36,549 bases of DNA from Barthelona sp. PAP020 (lineage: Eukaryota > Metamonada: BaSk clade), in the NCBI GenBank assembly GCA_040182905.1, contig JARQWU010000084.1:1-36549 (forward strand), read 5' to 3'. The position numbers and the translations under genes were made by a program. Positions within the stretch are counted from its first letter, which is position 1. Each line of letters starts with the position of its first letter. Positions 18,107 through 27,100 of the stretch are shown here, in pieces. The notes under the pieces were generated by a model. That model was not told the origin of the DNA. It did no database searches and saw only the letters and a list, made by a program, of their open reading frames with translations.

Positions 18107-19051
18107 TTAGAGGAAACCAATACCGAAATCAGAAGATTCTTCTTCTTCAGCTTCTTCTTCTTCTTCAGCTTCAGCTTGTTCAGCAGGAGCAGCTTCAACA
18201 GCAGCAACGGTAGCATAAGCATCAGGGTTGGCAATACGATCCATAATACCAGCAACTTCAGGGAAAGTGAATTCAGCTTCAACAGCAAGGGCGAAAACAT
18301 CCTTAACAGCGTTCATGACCATATGAGGAGCAGAAACAACGTTGGGAACGTTGGCACCAAGGGAGAAGGCGGTAACAGCAGAAATAGCTTCAGTGAGTTG
18401 AGATTGAACTTCTTCTTGAGTAAGATTGAGAAGCTCAGAGGGGAAGAAAGCACCATTTTCATAAGCCATAATAGGCTTAACCTTGTTTTCAAAGGCCATA
18501 AAGTTGATCTTTTGCATCAAAGTTTGATGAGCTTCAGTAACACGATCACCAGGAGAAAGAATGTGAATAGGGTTGACAATATCCAATTGCATGTTACGAG
18601 TGAAAGTTTGAATACCCAAGTTAAGGTTATAAAGGAAGTTGATTTCACCAGTAGGAAGACCAGTGGGACCAGCGGGAATGATAACATCGACATCAGAGAT
18701 TTGACCAGCCTTAGCATAAGCCTTAATGACATTTTCATTGACAGCCTTGTTAAGATCAGATAATTCACCATCAGTAAAGAAAAGAGCAACGTTCTTCTTT
18801 AAGTGAGGAATAACTTGAGCAAGTTCAGGTTTTGTCTTTGAAAGGTGTTCAAGGGCACGAACATAAAAACGGTTCTTAACGACATAAAGTTTTCCACCGA
18901 TTTCATCAGCAGCACGACGTACTTCAGTTAATTGACGGGATCCAACATTGTCCAAGCCGACAACAAGGAACTTGTTGTACTTGGCAAGAAGGTTTTTAAC
19001 GTTTTCAATTTCTTGAGTTTTTGTTGTTTTTGATTTTCTATCGACTGGCAT
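18107..19051 (-). CDS. 60S acidic ribosomal protein P0 (uL10)
   Basis: The 314-residue protein is eukaryotic P0. It shows the L10 domain (residues about 8-110, with FLVVGLDNVGSRQLTEVRRA and VVKNRFYVRALEHL), an insertion domain containing VIIPAGPTGLPTGEINFL, and the Ala-rich hinge plus acidic run near the C-terminus. P0 forms the base of the ribosomal stalk and binds P1/P2 dimers, recruiting elongation factors. The last residues read ESSDFGIGFL rather than the common SDDDMGFGLFD, so the terminal Asp is absent and the order of the last hydrophobic residues differs. C-ending codons are frequent, as expected for a highly expressed gene. It is divergent from HAT1, with a 180-bp shared promoter. 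Confidence 0.97.
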   Translation of the reverse strand: MPVDRKSKTTKTQEIENVKNLLAKYNKFLVVGLDNVGSRQLTEVRRAADEIGGKLYVVKNRFYVRALEHLSKTKPELAQVIPHLKKNVALFFTDGELSDLNKAVNENVIKAYAKAGQISDVDVIIPAGPTGLPTGEINFLYNLNLGIQTFTRNMQLDIVNPIHILSPGDRVTEAHQTLMQKINFMAFENKVKPIMAYENGAFFPSELLNLTQEEVQSQLTEAISAVTAFSLGANVPNVVSAPHMVMNAVKDVFALAVEAEFTFPEVAGIMDRIANPDAYATVAAVEAAPAEQAEAEEEEEAEEEESSDFGIGFL

Positions 19052-19093
19052 TGATTAATAATCAGAAAAATTTAATCCAAAGAAAAATAAAAA

Positions 19094-19122
19094 TTTTCAA
19101 CTTTATGAAATTTTTCAACTTT
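19094..19122. promoter_or_regulatory. Direct repeat TTTTCAACTTT in the P0/HAT1 promoter
   Basis: Two 11-bp copies at 19094-19104 and 19112-19122 start 18 bp apart in the 180-bp space between the divergent P0 and HAT1 start codons. On the P0 strand the unit reads AAAGTTGAAAA. Position between two divergent genes suggests a regulatory element, but no known factor is implied. Confidence 0.4.
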
Positions 19123-19231
19123 TTTTTGATGTTGTTATAATAATTGTATTGTTGTAGTAAATAATATGAATGTAAATTTCCCTGAAAAATTATTCATTTT
19201 TTGGAAGGTTGACGAAGAAAATTGAAATATT

Positions 19232-20542
19232 ATGGATTATGATTCGTCTGATGAAGAAACTCCCATTTCTTTAGGAGAATGGGATTGTTTAGCTTCTGAT
19301 GTACTGAGATTTCGATTTGTATCTTCTCCAGATTTTGATGATGAAAAAGAGGTCACATGGTATCCACCAACTTACCCAGAACAGGTTATCCCCAGGAATG
19401 TATTTCATGGATACAAGGATTTACGAATTAATATCACTGTATCATTACTTAGTTTGTCCATTTTGTATGAAATTCAATGCTCAGCGACATCTATTGAAAA
19501 AGATAATATTCATCGTTTATTAGTTGGGAAATTATTGGATCCTACTGCAGTAAAAATGACAGCCTCAAAGGATATTTTTAAAACATGGTTGAAAGAAGAA
19601 ATTGAAAATCCACCTGTGGCCGTTGGGGAAATTGTTGGAACACTTGAACCCAGACATGATTTGGGGGAAGTTATTGTTCGAAGGTTTCCATGCTATCTAC
19701 ACACGGATTTTATACGCACAGCCGAATTTTTGTTGCCCTTTTTTGTTGATGATGTTTTACCGTTGGAAGTTGATGATGATCCATGGCAAGCGTATACACT
19801 AACTTTGGACAACAAAATTGTTGGTTACATGACAAGATATTCCTTTTATGTATTTCCTGATCAAACGAAGACCAGATTGGCTCAGATATTGATTATTCCT
19901 GCATTTCAAAGAAGAGGTTTAGGTTCTAGATTATTGCATCAACTTCATTTGGAATCAATGGAAAACAATGGTGTGGAAGTTTTGGTTGAAGAACCTGCTC
20001 CAAACATGGTTCAAACAATGATTACTTATTATGTGAAATGTTTCAGGGAATACGGTTCATCTTGGTTATCAATGGATTTAACCAAACCTGAAACAATAGT
20101 TTGTACTGAAGAGGAACGTTTGGCAATAAAAGAGAAATATAAAATACCAGAAACTGAAATACACCGTGCCTTTGAAATGATTTTTTTTATCAAGCTGTTA
20201 AGAGGCTCCAACATAGATCTTTCAACTCTGCCTCAGGATGAAGAAGCCGTCCAAAAATTGTTGAAACGGAAATGTGACAAAATCGCTTTTGATAGGCTCA
20301 GATTTTTTGTTAAAAGAAGGCTTTTGTATTTGTATCAGGAAGAATTGAAAGATATTGGTGAAAAAGACGTTAAGAATGCGTTGGAAAAAATATTTTGGGT
20401 GGAAATGGCATACTTTGCATTGATTTGCAAACCTTTAGAACATCATGTGTTGGGTTTGGAAAGGAATGGTCCTAAATTGTTCACGTATTCCGCTATCCAC
20501 AAATTCAACATGAATGTGTTGCATTCTTCAAAGGATGAATAA
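19232..20542 (+). CDS. HAT1: Type B histone acetyltransferase HAT1
   Basis: The 436-residue protein matches HAT1, which acetylates newly made histone H4. The N-terminal Hat1 domain holds VTWYPPTYPEQVIPRNVFHGYKDLRINI. The GNAT core contains the acetyl-CoA loop QRRGLG (residues 226-231) in ILIIPAFQRRGLGSRLLHQL, preceded by GYMTRYSFYVFPDQTKTRLA. VLVEEPAP (Glu253/Glu254) corresponds to the active-site VEDPSE region of the family. The C-terminal ~150 residues are helical, as in HAT1. The start is the ATG at 19232, shortly after the divergent P0 promoter. The protein would act in the nucleus/cytosol together with an RbAp46/48-type WD40 protein, not identified here. Confidence 0.93.
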   Translation: MDYDSSDEETPISLGEWDCLASDVLRFRFVSSPDFDDEKEVTWYPPTYPEQVIPRNVFHGYKDLRINITVSLLSLSILYEIQCSATSIEKDNIHRLLVGKLLDPTAVKMTASKDIFKTWLKEEIENPPVAVGEIVGTLEPRHDLGEVIVRRFPCYLHTDFIRTAEFLLPFFVDDVLPLEVDDDPWQAYTLTLDNKIVGYMTRYSFYVFPDQTKTRLAQILIIPAFQRRGLGSRLLHQLHLESMENNGVEVLVEEPAPNMVQTMITYYVKCFREYGSSWLSMDLTKPETIVCTEEERLAIKEKYKIPETEIHRAFEMIFFIKLLRGSNIDLSTLPQDEEAVQKLLKRKCDKIAFDRLRFFVKRRLLYLYQEELKDIGEKDVKNALEKIFWVEMAYFALICKPLEHHVLGLERNGPKLFTYSAIHKFNMNVLHSSKDE

Positions 20543-20729
20543 ATTTCAAATAAATTTTTCTTTTGTTTTTCTTTGGTTTGTTTCAGGCATTGACATTAAA
20601 TTTATCATGGAAAAAGAAAATAAACATATTATAGCTTTATTTTGTTGATCTTCAAAATTGAGTCAAGTTCAAAAGAAACAATCCTGAGGAAAAATTTCAC
20701 GTTTCAACTAATAAAATAGAGCACCAATT

Positions 20730-20870
20730 CTAATGATGTCTTCCACCAGGCCCATGGGCATGAGGATGACCAGGATGTCCATGATGTCCAGTATGACCAG
20801 GAGGGGCGCCGTGAGGGTGACCATGATGACCATTGTTTGAATGATGTGGTCTTGATTGAAAACAACCCAT
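20730..20870 (-). CDS. Small His/Gly/Pro-rich peptide with MGC N-terminus
   Basis: A 46-codon frame on the minus strand runs from the ATG at 20868-20870 to a TAG at 20730-20732. It begins MGCFQSRPHH and then consists almost only of His, Gly and Pro with a few Ala and Thr, in degenerate GH-x-GHP repeats ending GPGGRHH. MGC with Ser at position 6 is the usual pattern for N-myristoylation of Gly2 and palmitoylation of Cys3, so the peptide may be membrane-anchored. Clustered His can bind metals. The unusually high G+C and the repeated His/Gly/Pro codons in an A+T-rich region make a coding function likely. I do not recognise a family. It lies 187 bp downstream of HAT1, convergent. Confidence 0.6.
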   Translation of the reverse strand: MGCFQSRPHHSNNGHHGHPHGAPPGHTGHHGHPGHPHAHGPGGRHH

Positions 20871-21515
20871 TTAATTATTTCTTTAAAAAAAAATCAATGG
20901 TAAATTTGAAATTGATGAATTCTTTTCTTCCGGGAAGAATTTCCAAAAAAGAAAGCACATAAAATTCTGATTTGACCTCAGATTACTTTGTTTAGCACAA
21001 CTTTAATTGAGACTATGGAAAACCAAAAAAAAATCAAACTTGACCTCAATTAACTTTTTTCAGTAAAGACGTGTTTATGCAATAAACAACATAAAAATAA
21101 TGCAAAATTGTTTGCTTTGAGTTGAATCTCTGCACTAATAGTACATATTTGCACTTGAAATCTAATTTTCCATTTACTTCCAATTCCAAATAAAACAATG
21201 TTTCACCCAATTATTTTACATTGTCAACTTTTGTTTTGAAATTATTTTAAAGAACTATGGATGATTGATTAAAGTTTTTTTTTAAAAAAAAAAAAAATAA
21301 TCCGTTTTAAACATGAAATAATTTAAAAAAGAATCAAGAAAAAAATACTTTTGATAAAAATGCCAAAAAAAAGGAAAAACAAGGGAAAAAAAAAAACAAC
21401 CAAAACCTTCTCAACTATTAATTACAGATTGAATCTTTTAATCCACGAATTAATTAATAACATTTCGATTTAATATATTTACGATACTGGTAATTGAAAG
21501 AGAATTGATATTAAA
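20871..21515. other. Divergent intergenic region upstream of the His-rich peptide and SAPS genes
   Basis: No gene is seen. The region holds the promoters of both flanking genes. Noted features are a near-palindrome CTTCC-G-GGAAG (20927-20937), a repeated TTGACCTCA (20972-20980 and 21040-21048), and a long T9/A14 self-complementary tract at about 21274-21297. Several further poly-A runs lie between 21380 and 21400. None matches a known promoter element. Confidence 0.55.
20972..21048. promoter_or_regulatory. Two TTGACCTCA direct repeats upstream of the His-rich peptide gene
   Basis: TTGACCTCA occurs at 20972-20980 and at 21040-21048, each followed by an ATTA-containing stretch and a T-rich run. 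They lie 100-180 bp upstream of the minus-strand peptide start and are a likely shared element; position alone is the support. Confidence 0.3.
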
Positions 21516-23945
21516 ATGGGAACATTGTTTAAAAAATTTTTTGCACCATCTGAAGTGGATTTAAAGAGTTTATTAACAAAAAAGAATGTAACATCTACTG
21601 AAATATTATGTTCTGAAGATTTATTAGATAACTTAAGGATAGGAAAGAATGAAGAATTGTTAAATTGGATATTGTTGCCTAAAACTTTGAAAACTTTATT
21701 AACATTTCTTACATCTCCTGAAGATCTGAATCAGATATTAGTTGAAGAAAATTATCAAAATGACAGTCCTTCGCATGATATGAATTTTCATTTGCCTTGG
21801 ATTTCTTCTGAAATATTTCTTTCACATTTAATGGCTGATCACATGAAAGTTTTATTGGAAAAAGAATATTTTTTTCAGTTGCTGAGCATTTTCAATCTTG
21901 CTGAACCACCTGTTACTTTATCGTTATATTTTTGCAGAATAATATTGATGTTAGCGCAGGTGTATCCTCGTGAATTTGTTGATTTGTTGAAGGAACATAA
22001 TATAAACTTTGTGGAAAAAATTTGTTCCAAATTCATCATTTTTCCTTTTGTTGAATTGTTAGAAAAGTTGTTAAATCCTTTTATTATGGCAAATGAAATC
22101 AATCAATACATATTGGATTGTAACATAATTGATGTTTTGCTCGACAATTTTGACATTGTAAAGCATGAGATTCATAATCAACATTTAATTCAATTAGCTG
22201 TTGTCAAAACGTTGAATTCGATAGTGTGTTTGACTTATCCCGACAATAGCTTTCCGCAAATTACTAAAAATTTGATGAACAAGTTATCAATATTAATTGA
22301 TATTTCGTTTACATCGAAAACTGCGCTTTGTGGTATTTTACAGGTTTTAAAGTTATTAGTTTTAAGATTACAATCACCAGATGGAGCAGCTGTTGAATAT
22401 CAAAAGATTTCATTAAATGAAGGTCCACAACCTCAAAGTCAATTTCAAGAAGATGATCAAATGTATATAGAAGAGATATTATCTCCCTTTAGAAGAACCA
22501 TCCTTGATTTCATTCCTAGAATAATGAAAGTTTTTAAAAATCCTGATTTAATACCAGATATTTCACAAAACGAAGTTATTGGACCAGCTGTTGAAGGGGT
22601 AGGTGAGTTAAGAACAGAAATTTTGATTTTCTTCACTGCTTTAGGATATGTTGAAAGTTTCTATGCTAATTCAATAAAAATGAATAATGTTATACCTACT
22701 TTTTATAATTGTTTTGTTCAATACCCAAATTGCACATATTTTTCCTTGCAATTTCAGTTCTTTATTTATGGAGTTTTTGATAATTGTGTTGAAATATTGG
22801 ATCATATTTTTGATGAGTTTAATATTTGTGAAGAATTAGAACAAAGATATTTTGCCAGTGATAATTTAAATTTGAGAACATTTATTTTGGAAATTTGTTC
22901 GATTATTAGTGATATTAGAAATGTGTGTTTTAGTGAGGAGTTTCACAAAATAATGACAAAAACTATTTCTGATCGTCCATCATTTTTGGGTGGAATACAT
23001 CCTCAGAATATTGGCGAATATGGTTTTACTTCAAATGATTTGGATTCTTCTGGACTTTTACAAATTCAAAACAACACTGATTTCAAGGCAACAACTTTAT
23101 TGGACAATGACTTGTCTTTATCCTCGGATGAAGAGGAAGAAGAAGCTGTTAGTTTTGATGATCTTGTTTGTGATCCCAATGAAGGCGAACATTCAAGTGA
23201 AGAAGAAGATGATAATGAAGAAGAAGAAGAAGAAGAAGATGATGATGATGATGATGATGATGATTTTGGAGGAAAAGAATTTGGAGAAATTCATGTCATT
23301 GATGAAGTAAAAGTTGATGAAGTAATCATTGAACAGCAAGCAGAAAATAAAAATAATTTTGAAGAAATTGAGGTAAAAGTGGAAATAAAACCTGAAACAA
23401 TGGATGAAAAGGAAACTGTAAATAATTTCTTTTTTGATATGAATGTGGATGACATTCAACCTTTTACTTTTACTTCTGTTGCTGATCCTTCTGCAGGTTT
23501 AGCTCCAATGAGCGCTCCAATTGTTAAAGAACAAACCGAAGTTTCAATTCTTTCAAATCAAGTTGATTTCTTTGATGAAGGAATAGTTGCAGAAAAAAAA
23601 GAAACAAATACAAATTTGAATGAAGAAAAGCTGGAGGAATTCTTTGATTTTGTTTCTGATGATGTCAAAATATCAAATATTCCTGTAGAAACCAACAACA
23701 CATTTGAACAATTAGATTTTTTTAATGATTACATTGTAGAAAATAAACACCCTAATTTTGAGGAAAATTCTCTGAATTTTTTTGATGAAAAAGTTTTTGA
23801 CCAAGAAAAAGATGAAAGAGAAGAAACAAAAGAAGAAGAAAACAAAAAAGAAGAAGAAGAAGAAGAAGAAGAAGAAGAAGACATAATTATGGACAGCAAT
23901 GACATTGTTGAAGAATCAAATCCAAAGATATTTTTGGATGAATGA
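21516..23945 (+). CDS. SAPS-domain phosphatase regulatory subunit (PP6/Sit4-associated)
   Basis: The 809-residue protein matches the SAPS family, the regulatory subunits of PP6/Sit4 phosphatases. The N-terminal half (about residues 1-480) has the family hallmarks: the FAPSEVDLKSLL and ILCSEDLLDNLRIGKNEELL stretches, then WILLPKTLKTLLTFL, and helical repeats such as FIIFPFVELLEKLLNPFI. LRTEILIFFTALGYVES and FFIYGVFDNCVEIL resemble later SAPS helices. The C-terminal ~330 residues are acidic and disordered, with a SSDEEEEE to DDDDDDDD segment around residues 536-585 and an E-rich run near the end. The acidic tracts are coded by GAA/GAT repeats (23215-23265, 23851-23879). It is cytosolic. The start is the ATG at 21516. 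Confidence 0.82.
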   Translation: MGTLFKKFFAPSEVDLKSLLTKKNVTSTEILCSEDLLDNLRIGKNEELLNWILLPKTLKTLLTFLTSPEDLNQILVEENYQNDSPSHDMNFHLPWISSEIFLSHLMADHMKVLLEKEYFFQLLSIFNLAEPPVTLSLYFCRIILMLAQVYPREFVDLLKEHNINFVEKICSKFIIFPFVELLEKLLNPFIMANEINQYILDCNIIDVLLDNFDIVKHEIHNQHLIQLAVVKTLNSIVCLTYPDNSFPQITKNLMNKLSILIDISFTSKTALCGILQVLKLLVLRLQSPDGAAVEYQKISLNEGPQPQSQFQEDDQMYIEEILSPFRRTILDFIPRIMKVFKNPDLIPDISQNEVIGPAVEGVGELRTEILIFFTALGYVESFYANSIKMNNVIPTFYNCFVQYPNCTYFSLQFQFFIYGVFDNCVEILDHIFDEFNICEELEQRYFASDNLNLRTFILEICSIISDIRNVCFSEEFHKIMTKTISDRPSFLGGIHPQNIGEYGFTSNDLDSSGLLQIQNNTDFKATTLLDNDLSLSSDEEEEEAVSFDDLVCDPNEGEHSSEEEDDNEEEEEEEDDDDDDDDDFGGKEFGEIHVIDEVKVDEVIIEQQAENKNNFEEIEVKVEIKPETMDEKETVNNFFFDMNVDDIQPFTFTSVADPSAGLAPMSAPIVKEQTEVSILSNQVDFFDEGIVAEKKETNTNLNEEKLEEFFDFVSDDVKISNIPVETNNTFEQLDFFNDYIVENKHPNFEENSLNFFDEKVFDQEKDEREETKEEENKKEEEEEEEEEEDIIMDSNDIVEESNPKIFLDE

Positions 23946-24131
23946 AAGATATTAATCCAAAAACCTTTTTAAAATGAGTAAATCTTTGTTGCAATTTTTT
24001 TGTTCCTTTTTTCAATCCCATCAATGACAAAAGTTCACAGAAACTTTGTGGGTGTCTCTTCACCAAGGGTATAATGACCGATAATTTTGGTGAAGAAAAA
24101 AAAAAAGACTGTACAGTGTTTTATTGTGGAA

Positions 24132-27100
24132 TCAATAGTAATCATCAAAATATTCGGCATTTCCACCATTCTTCTGATTAACATCTACAAGATTTGCCAA
24201 TATTGGTTTGAGATCTTCCAATTCTTCAATATTTAAAAGAACTCCCCTTTTGATCAATTGAACAATATCGTCCCCAAATTGGTCAAAAATATTTTTCTTG
24301 TATAAATTGCATAACAAGCCATCAATTTGAAACTTTTGAGAAATTTCAATCAAAGAATTGGAAAAATTATCCCAATTTTCATCAGATTTTACAAATTTGG
24401 AAAAACCATCCAGTTCAAACAGTGAATATAATTGAATAGAATTTTCCCCACAACAAATGAAAAAATCTTCATTCAAATCAAAGTCTTTGATATATTTAAA
24501 ATCAGATTTAATCTCTTTTATAAGATTTAGTTTGAGATCAAAAATTTTGATGAGAGAATTGTTGCTTACAACAAGAATATATTTATCATTTTGAATGAAC
24601 CTGCACTTATTTGCTTTTGCGTTCAGTTTCAAAGTGTAAAGCACATCACCATCATTGTTCCAAATTTTCAAATGATCATCATTGGAAGCAGTTACAAAAT
24701 GAATACAATTTGTATCAAATTCCAAATCAAGAATTTCACGATTATTCATCAAAATATTGTCAAGTTCTTCATCAACAACATTTATTTCAACAGAAGCATC
24801 AGGAGCATCCACATTTTCCAATACTCTGATTGTTTGAATAATTTTAAGATCCATTAATCTCATCTTATAGATTAGACCATCATTAGAACATATTAAAATG
24901 AATTGTTTATTAGGAGCTACTTTAATTGATGAAGGAATTATGAATAAATTCTTTGAAACAATGATAGAAAAGGATAATAAACAATATTGTATCATTTCTC
25001 CTTTTTCGTTGATACTAATTAATGAATTATTATTATTGACCAAAATAATATCAATTATTTTCTCATTTTGAATGAAAACAGTTTTTTCTTTGGTAGAAAT
25101 ATCATAAATAACTATAGTTTTATCATTAGAACAAGTTATAAATTGATTATTATGATATATTAATTGATTAATTCTATTTGAATGTATTTTAATGGTATCT
25201 AACAATTTAATATGACTTTTATTGGAAATAATCTGCCAAATATTTAAAATATTTGATGAAATTGTTGTAAAAATATTTTGTTTTGAATCAATGAATTTGA
25301 TTGAATCAGGATATTCATTGTTTAAAGAGAATGTATCAAGTTCAGTAAATTTTAAATCTTGGTGAATGTTTAATGAGATATTTTTTTCATATTTTAACAA
25401 AAGATTAATATAATCAAAATTGATTGGAACTTTTTGGGAATTTATGTTGTTGTTGCATAATTCGAAAAATAATTTATTTGTTTCATAATTACATTCTAAC
25501 ATTTGTTTAAAACATAATAATTTATTATGATAATTTGCTAGACGTAAATATTTTTGTTGTTCCTCAATATTCGTAATCTTAGAAAAATTATACTCTTTGC
25601 TCAAAACTTTATCATCAACAACAGTTAGCAATTGATCTAAAGGTAATTCTACACAATATAATGGTTGAAATTGTTTGTCAAAATAATTTTTCATTTTTAA
25701 TACATTTCCTCCATTCTTCTTATTTTTCAATAAAATTTCTTCATCCAAACAACCATCTAACAATAAGTATTCTTCAGCAATAACATTCAATCCTGATTCA
25801 ATCAAAACCTTACTAAAATCATCATCAATAATTTTTCGACTCAATAAAGGTTTCAAAACACTTTTAGAAGCATGAATAAGAGTTCCATATTTAGTTGCAT
25901 TAATCAATTGTTGAATTAACACATTTCTGTTGTTTAGCAAAACATTTTTGAACTTTTCAAAGAAAAGTTCATAACTTTTGACAAATTTATATGCAATAAT
26001 TTCTTTATTCGTGGTTATTTCAATCATTTTATCAAATTTATTGAATTGAAAAGCCAGTATTTTGTTATCCATATCATCAAATTTATCTAAACTCATTTTC
26101 ATATTCAAAACTAAATTAATAATTATTGTATGTGTGTTAACATCAATTATAATGAACCTTCCTTTGGAAGTAATCAAGCCAATTTCACTTTCAATATCAT
26201 ATTTCTCCTTTAGATCAATAATTTTTTCACCTCTTTCCAAAAAAAGTTCAATTTTTTCAATATTCTCTTCGTTTTCATTGACATTTAATCTAAATAAATC
26301 ATTATTGACAATAAAATACAGTTCTTGAGTATTTTCACAAAATGCGCAACTCTTTATTGCAATATTGAGATCATTCAAATGGCGTATTTCATCTAAATTA
26401 GATTTCTTCAAAATAATTATGCCATTAGAAGTGCAAAGAATTATCCTATCAATCTCATCTTTTGTAACAAATATTTTCCAAATTCCCATGCACATAAACT
26501 TTTTTCTCATAATCAATTTTTGTGTCACAGTATCATACTTACATAAAATACCACCAGCATCACCACTATATACAAAATTTTCATCAATACAAAGACTAAA
26601 AATATTTGATTCATGTGTACAATATCTTTGATTGATTTTGATTTGATTTTCTTTTAACAAAAACTCAATGATATTAAAGGATCCAGATAATCCAATCAAT
26701 ATTTTATCATTATTCATAACAATACTTTGGATTGAAAATTTTTCACAAAAATTCATCAAACTTTCAAAAGTTTTGGTATCTTCAACAACTAATTCATCAT
26801 TATTCTTCACATATACATTAAAATTTGAATTAGAAAGATATTTTTGAACCTTTTCAAAGTTTTCAAAAGTTTTCATGATTTTTTTGTTTTCATCAATGAA
26901 TATTTCATTGTTAAACAATGAATGATCAACTATTAAACTTAATGAAAACAAATCAAGTTTATTTTTGTTCAATAATTCAATTGCAAGTCCTAAACCTTCA
27001 AAAGGTAAAAATTGCATTGAGAAAATTGATTTAATCAAAGAGAATCTTTCATTTAAGATACATTTATTGAGAATACATCTTAATAATTCTTGTTTATCAA

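Noticed and set aside
18089-18763. A 224-codon plus-strand frame over the P0 gene
   Set aside because: It is the antisense of a conserved P0 reading frame whose biased codons avoid antisense stops. The product is Ser/Arg/Phe-rich and resembles nothing.
21274-21297. Long T-run/A-run inverted repeat as a possible terminator or origin
   Set aside because: Homopolymer tracts of this kind are common across the A+T-rich intergenic DNA here, and no further structure supports a role.
23193-23459. Phe/Ile-rich minus-strand frame and a Lys/Met-rich plus-strand frame over the SAPS acidic region
   Set aside because: Both are out-of-frame readings of the GAA/GAT triplet repeats.
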